Source of the DNA: Phycisphaerae bacterium
GTDB lineage: Bacteria; Planctomycetota; Phycisphaerae; Sedimentisphaerales; Anaerobacaceae
Direction: 5' to 3'
Assembly (NCBI GenBank): GCA_030602845.1
Contig: JAUVYZ010000085.1
Location: 1 to 8,052 of the forward strand
DNA: 8,052 nt
Each line of letters starts with the position of its first letter. Positions within the stretch are counted from its first letter, which is position 1. The notes beneath the pieces are model-generated. The model worked only from the letters and a program-made list of their open reading frames with translations. It did not search any database and had not been told where the DNA came from. Position numbers and translations under genes: made by a program. Shown piece after piece: positions 6,256-8,052 of the stretch.

Positions 6256-6471
6256 CTATCCCTGGTAAGCTTTCTTGGCGATAGACTTCATACGGCTTAA
6301 CTCCATAGCCGCTTCACGTTGCCGCCGCATATTTTCCAGCATACGGACCTCCATCGTATATGAATCCCCTTCCCCTGACGTAAACAACCACTTCTGTAAA
6401 TCCAACAAGGCATTGTAATAAACCGCGTATGCGGCCAGCACCGCCTTCTCGTATTGTTTCCTGGTTATCAT
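6256..6471 (-). CDS. Hypothetical 71-aa helical protein
   Basis: 71 aa from ATG 6471, chosen because the extended SD GAAAGGCGGTGTG lies just upstream (6490-6478). The frame stays open further upstream to about 6600, but that part overlaps the previous gene. Predicted all-alpha: an aromatic helix at residues 7-30 (YEKAVLAAYAVYY, LQKWLF), a Gly/Ser turn at 31-37, then a Met- and Arg-rich helix (ENMRRQREAAM) and a basic C-terminus (IAKKAYQG). The layout is a helical hairpin, as in many small phage DNA-binding or host-takeover proteins. No specific function can be assigned. Confidence 0.7.
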   Translation of the reverse strand: MITRKQYEKAVLAAYAVYYNALLDLQKWLFTSGEGDSYTMEVRMLENMRRQREAAMELSRMKSIAKKAYQG

Positions 6472-6490
6472 CGGTCGCACACCGCCTTTC
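6472..6490 (-). promoter_or_regulatory. Extended Shine-Dalgarno before the 71-aa gene at 6471
   Basis: The minus strand reads GAAAGGCGGTGTGCGACCG before ATG 6471. GAAAGGcGGTG differs by one base from GAAAGGAGGTG, the full complement of the 16S rRNA 3' end. It decides this start over longer readings of the frame. Confidence 0.7.
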
Positions 6491-6695
6491 AATTTATTAC
6501 ACCGCCCAAAACATCCACACCAACATCCGCTTCCAATGCGATAGAAGCTAGGCGGGGGAATATGGAATCCTTCAACTCTATCGGCAAAGGGTCTTTGCAA
6601 ACCTGTACCTTTATCATGAGATATCGGGCTGTCTTGTTAATCTCTTGGAACCCCCGAATCGCTGTGTTGATATCTTCCAACTTCAAATCTCCCAT
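6489..6695 (-). CDS. Hypothetical 68-aa protein
   Basis: 68 aa from ATG 6695, with GAAAGGCGGTG and a further 4 nt directly before the start. The frame is open upstream to 7019 but overlaps the SSB-like gene, so the longer reading is rejected. Sequence features: an N-terminal acidic/amphipathic helix (LEDINTAIRGFQEI), a central beta-prone segment (ARYLMIKVQV), then IELKDSIFPRLASIAL and a Gly/Val-rich tail ending GGVIN. No motif is recognised. It follows the SSB-like gene after a 74-nt gap that holds a strong hairpin, and it is followed by the next gene after 17 nt. Confidence 0.7.
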   Translation of the reverse strand: MGDLKLEDINTAIRGFQEINKTARYLMIKVQVCKDPLPIELKDSIFPRLASIALEADVGVDVLGGVIN

Positions 6696-6710
6696 CACAC
6701 ACCGCCTTTC
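6696..6710 (-). promoter_or_regulatory. Extended Shine-Dalgarno before the 68-aa gene
   Basis: The minus strand reads GAAAGGCGGTGTGTG immediately before ATG 6695. It is nearly identical to the site before ATG 6471 and the one before ATG 7729, and it pairs with the 16S 3' end except for one base. Confidence 0.7.
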
Positions 6711-6720
6711 AGTAATAGCT

Positions 6721-6748
6721 TGCCGGGCAATCCTGCCATTGCCCGGCA
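6721..6748 (-). terminator. Strong hairpin after the SSB-like gene (terminator-like or attenuator)
   Basis: TGCCGGGCAAT (6721-6731) is perfectly complementary to ATTGCCCGGCA (6738-6748), giving an 11-bp stem with a 6-nt loop. It lies 21 nt beyond the SSB stop and 10 nt before the next SD. There is no T-run on the minus strand after it, so it is more likely a partial terminator, RNA-stability element or processing site than a classical terminator. Confidence 0.6.
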
Positions 6749-6769
6749 GAGCCGCCATGCCCATGCAGC

Positions 6770-7198
6770 TTAAAACGGAATATCGTCGCCACCCTTCTTG
6801 CCGCCCGCTTGCTCCGGCGGCTCCATGATATCCGCCACGTCCTTTTTCGTCACGGCTTTGACCAGCTTGGCGAGAGACTTCAACACCGTCACCGCCATTA
6901 ACGCATACGTTGTCTGCTGGTTGTTCTTCTCGCCGTGCCGGGTTATCTTCAACGCACCGGCACTGTACTTTTTCCAGCCGTCCCGCAACCGCCGGTATAG
7001 CTTGGCCCCGACAGTCCAAAGCTGCAAGCCGTCCTCGCTTACAACCGGGAAAACGTACTGTGTCCGAGGCTTGTTGCGGTACATACCGTGACGCGGCGAC
7101 GGCTCGCCCATAAGCTTAACCGTCCCCGTGTCGCCGTCATCTTCAAGACCGAAAAATAATCCCGGCCCCATTGCATCGTCGCAATCCTGGAATCCCAT
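6770..7198 (-). CDS. Single-stranded DNA-binding protein (SSB-like, OB fold)
   Basis: 142 aa from ATG 7198. The SD GAAAGGTAGGTG spans the stop codon of the previous gene, and the gap between genes is 8 nt. Residues about 12-108 are beta-rich with aromatic and basic residues spread as in an OB fold (VKLMGEP, TQYVFPVV, LQLWTVGAKLYRRLRDGW, ALKITRHG). Then comes a basic helix (KSLAKLVKAVTKK) and a flexible, Gly-rich linker. The C-terminus is GGDDIPF. The DDIPF end is the acidic-hydrophobic tip by which bacterial SSBs recruit repair and replication proteins, and this is the strongest evidence. The OB fold itself is inferred. In the operon it lies upstream of the polymerase, as SSB (p5) does in phi29. 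It should coat the displaced strand made during protein-primed strand-displacement replication. Confidence 0.85.
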   Translation of the reverse strand: MGFQDCDDAMGPGLFFGLEDDGDTGTVKLMGEPSPRHGMYRNKPRTQYVFPVVSEDGLQLWTVGAKLYRRLRDGWKKYSAGALKITRHGEKNNQQTTYALMAVTVLKSLAKLVKAVTKKDVADIMEPPEQAGGKKGGDDIPF

Positions 7199-7215
7199 CG
7201 GCACACCTACCTTTC
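7199..7215 (-). promoter_or_regulatory. Extended Shine-Dalgarno before the SSB-like gene
   Basis: The minus strand reads GAAAGGTAGGTGTGCCG before ATG 7198. It matches GAAAGGAGGTG with one inserted T, and that TAG is the stop codon of the preceding 71-aa gene. This fixes the start at 7198 rather than at more upstream codons in the same frame. Confidence 0.65.
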
Positions 7216-7422
7216 TTTCAGTAACCGGCCAAGCTGTGTCGTCAACTCCGCAAGCCGTAGCTCCGACTGCTGCATCGATGCCCAAAAAGCCTTCGGGTCC
7301 ATCTTATGCTTAATGGCAAACAAGCCGTCCCGAAAACACGACTCGTTAATCAGCTTGACCTGAACTTCCCGCAACGCGGCAAGCTCTAACTCTGTTATCG
7401 CTGAGACGCCTGATTCAACCAT
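7207..7422 (-). CDS. Hypothetical 71-aa helical protein
   Basis: 71 aa from ATG 7422. The SD is weak (CAGG, about 6 nt before the start), unlike its neighbours. The frame is open upstream to 7611 but that part is Arg/Pro-rich and overlaps the previous gene, so it is a shadow. The protein looks all-alpha: LELAALREVQVKLI (residues 12-25), then a middle segment with KHKMDPKAFW, then a Leu-rich amphipathic helix to the end (ELRLAELTTQLGRLL). It may form a helical bundle or short coiled coil. No family is recognised. It is preceded by two hairpins and followed by SSB after 8 nt. Confidence 0.65.
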   Translation of the reverse strand: MVESGVSAITELELAALREVQVKLINESCFRDGLFAIKHKMDPKAFWASMQQSELRLAELTTQLGRLLKER

Positions 7423-7441
7423 GTTGAACCTGTGAAGTTGC

Positions 7442-7477
7442 GGGCCGGGTACCGTCCCAGGGATGGGCACCCGGCCC
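7442..7477 (-). terminator. GC-rich hairpin between the 77-aa and 71-aa genes
   Basis: GGGCCGGGT (7442-7450) pairs perfectly with ACCCGGCCC (7469-7477). The 18-nt interior can add a small CCCA/TGGG stem. It lies 19 nt before ATG 7422. There is no T-run, so a translation-control or mRNA-stability role is as likely as termination. Confidence 0.55.
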
Positions 7478-7485
7478 TGGGCAAC

Positions 7486-7506
7486 GCGGCGGGCTTTACC
7501 CGCCGC
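7486..7506 (-). terminator. Hairpin with the stop codon of the 77-aa gene in its loop
   Basis: GCGGCGGG (7486-7493) pairs with CCCGCCGC (7499-7506) around a 5-nt loop. On the minus strand the loop reads TAAAG, so the TAA stop codon of the 77-aa gene occupies the loop. The stem partly encodes the C-terminal Gly-Gly-Gly. There is no T-run after it. Confidence 0.55.
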
Positions 7507-7729
7507 CGGTCCCTTGCGCCTTCTTCTTCGTGGCGACGTACTGTCCAAGCAACGCCGCCGACAACTTGTCGGCGTTTTGCTTGATAGCCGCCATCGCAGA
7601 CAGGCCCGCATTTCTCTGCGAACCTTTCAGATTCAAAAGCTGGTGACATATCGACGGACCCTTGTCCTCAATCGATAGCACCAACTTCTCTGCGAACGCT
7701 ACTGCATCAACCGTTATCACCTTTGCCAT
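7496..7729 (-). CDS. Hypothetical 77-aa early protein
   Basis: 77 aa from ATG 7729, with GGAAAGGCACGGTGTGTG directly upstream. An in-frame TTG at 7789 has no SD and would overlap the leader ORF, so it is rejected. Residues 1-25 look like a beta strand and an amphipathic helix (KVITVDAVAFAEKLVLSI). Residues 27-75 are helical with Leu and Ala (HQLLNLKG, GLSAMAAIKQNADKLSAALLGQYV), followed by a basic Lys-rich tail ending GTGGG. A small basic helical protein at the head of an early operon could be a dsDNA-binding protein (position resembles phi29 p6), but there is no sequence proof. Confidence 0.7.
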   Translation of the reverse strand: MAKVITVDAVAFAEKLVLSIEDKGPSICHQLLNLKGSQRNAGLSAMAAIKQNADKLSAALLGQYVATKKKAQGTGGG

Positions 7730-7860
7730 CACACACCGTGCCTTTCCGAAATACTGCCCGAGGACAACAGACAACAGCACCGTCCACAAGACAGGTTGCG
7801 AACTACGGCGGAATTGTTGCCCCCGTTCGTTGTCGCCTGATACTTCTTACAACACACCAT
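7729..7860 (-). CDS. Possible 43-aa Cys-rich leader protein
   Basis: 43 codons from ATG 7860 to TGA 7731-7729. AAGGA lies 9 nt before the start. The stop overlaps the next start by one base (TGATG), typical of translational coupling. It is the first frame after the sigma70-like promoter, starting about 25 nt from the predicted transcript start. It has six Cys: C3 and C4 (MVCCKKY), and C25, C28, C29 and C30 (SCGRCCC). The paired-Cys and CxxC layout could bind zinc, or the peptide could be a regulatory leader. It is short and has no recognised homologue. The SD, coupling and position are in favour; chance cannot be excluded. Confidence 0.5.
   Translation of the reverse strand: MVCCKKYQATTNGGNNSAVVRNLSCGRCCCLLSSGSISERHGV
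7730..7747 (-). promoter_or_regulatory. Extended Shine-Dalgarno before the 77-aa gene
   Basis: The minus strand reads GGAAAGGCACGGTGTGTG before ATG 7729. The AAAGG core is 10 nt or more from the start. It shares the trailing GGTGTG with the sites at 6696-6710 and 7199-7215. It lies inside the end of the leader ORF. Confidence 0.5.
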
Positions 7861-7870
7861 GTTCCGCCGT
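7805..7870 (-). repeat. Inverted repeat over the leader ORF start
   Basis: ACGGCGGAA (7805-7813) and TTCCGCCGT (7862-7870) are perfect 9-bp inverted repeats 48 bp apart. In the leftward transcript the first arm lies between the AAGGA and the ATG of the 43-aa ORF, and the second arm lies within that ORF. Pairing would hide the start region. It could be a translational control element. Confidence 0.45.
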
Positions 7871-7892
7871 CCTTGCGCCGCTGTCTATTGTC

Positions 7893-7921
7893 ATTCTAGC
7901 ACCGGACGTCCACCAAGTCAA
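7893..7921 (-). promoter_or_regulatory. Sigma70-like promoter of the leftward replication operon
   Basis: The minus strand has TTGACT (7921-7916), a 17-nt spacer and TAGAAT (7898-7893), with TGC just before the -10 (extended -10). That is 5 of 6 consensus bases in each hexamer with ideal spacing. Transcription would start near 7886, giving a leader of about 25 nt to the 43-aa ORF or 156 nt to the 77-aa gene. All nine leftward genes can be read from it. Confidence 0.8.
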
Positions 7922-8052
7922 GCCGTGACGCAAAATCTTACCGCCTCGAGCGCCGCCGACAGGCGGTGCGTTATTATCATCGCGGCCAATCGTAATACTA
8001 CGGACCGCCAACGCACCAACGCGCCAGCGCCCCGCCGCCCTCAGTGCTATCA
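7922..8052. other. Non-coding GC-rich right end, hairpin and short repeats
   Basis: No supported gene. A hairpin at 7950-7969 (8 bp with one G-T pair, loop GACA) is followed by TTATTATCAT. Three near-direct 8-mers lie at 8008-8031 (CCAACGCA, CCAACGCG, CCAGCGCC). A GTG at 7925 opens a frame to the edge but has no SD and looks like random GC-rich sequence. The stretch could be upstream control DNA or lie near a genome terminus. The window's left end does not match its reverse complement. Confidence 0.5.

Noticed and set aside
6489..7019. 176-aa version of the 68-aa gene with a long N-terminal extension
   Set aside because: The extension overlaps the SSB-like gene out of frame and has low-complexity Arg/Gly composition; the extended SD is at 6696-6710.
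7403..7412. 10-mer GAGACGCCTG identical to part of the palindromic repeat (1241-1250)
   Set aside because: Only half of the palindrome, inside coding sequence with no second arm; probably chance or a decayed remnant.
7207..7611. 134-aa version of the 71-aa gene at 7422
   Set aside because: The extra N-terminus is Arg/Pro-rich shadow of the 77-aa gene and crosses the two hairpins.
7925..8052. Open plus-strand frame from GTG 7925 to the window edge
   Set aside because: No SD, overlaps a hairpin and short repeats, and its translation is Arg/Pro/Ala-rich low complexity typical of GC-rich non-coding DNA.
1..8052. Inverted terminal repeats or circular overlap between the window ends
   Set aside because: The first bases do not match the last bases in either direct or reverse-complement orientation, so completeness and ends cannot be claimed.

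Overview
This window looks like part of a double-stranded DNA virus (phage) genome, or a closely related element, that replicates with a phi29-type protein-primed DNA polymerase. Two compact convergent gene sets meet tail to tail at about 3664-3668. There are no tRNAs, rRNAs, CRISPR arrays, transposases or host metabolic genes. No terminase, major capsid or tail gene is visible, so the virion type cannot be read from this stretch. A planctomycete or verrucomicrobial (PVC-group) host is suggested by palindromes of the form ACAGGCG-nnn-CGCCTGT, which I remember as dispersed repeats in genomes of that group. This is memory, not a search.

Plus strand, 1-3663: five rightward genes with short gaps, probably the end of a longer late or structural operon whose promoter lies outside. 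They are a 183-aa protein with a predicted discoidin-like beta-sandwich, a 114-aa small membrane protein, a 92-aa Trp-rich protein, a 744-aa alpha-helical repeat protein (about ten degenerate copies of a helix-turn-helix unit), and a 38-aa peptide. The last two genes share an unusual start region: AGGAG, then a perfect 19-nt hairpin, then 5-7 nt to the ATG. An inverted copy of the same palindrome sits on the stop codon of the 744-aa gene.

Minus strand, 7921 to 3669: a leftward operon from one good sigma70-like promoter (TTGACT-17-TAGAAT at 7921-7893). Gene order is: 43-aa Cys-rich leader ORF, 77-aa protein, 71-aa protein, an SSB-like protein ending in DDIPF (142 aa), 68-aa, 71-aa and 65-aa proteins, a basic 181-aa protein, and family B DNA polymerase (about 600 aa). 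The order SSB, then the protein next to the polymerase, then polymerase matches the phi29 early operon (p5, p3 terminal protein, p2 polymerase). The 181-aa protein is therefore a positional candidate for the terminal protein. Several genes use unusually long Shine-Dalgarno sequences, and three GC-rich hairpins sit between genes.

Right end, 7922-8052: GC-rich, with no supported gene; it holds one hairpin and three short near-direct repeats. It could be near a genome terminus or a divergent control region. The two window ends are not inverted repeats of each other.
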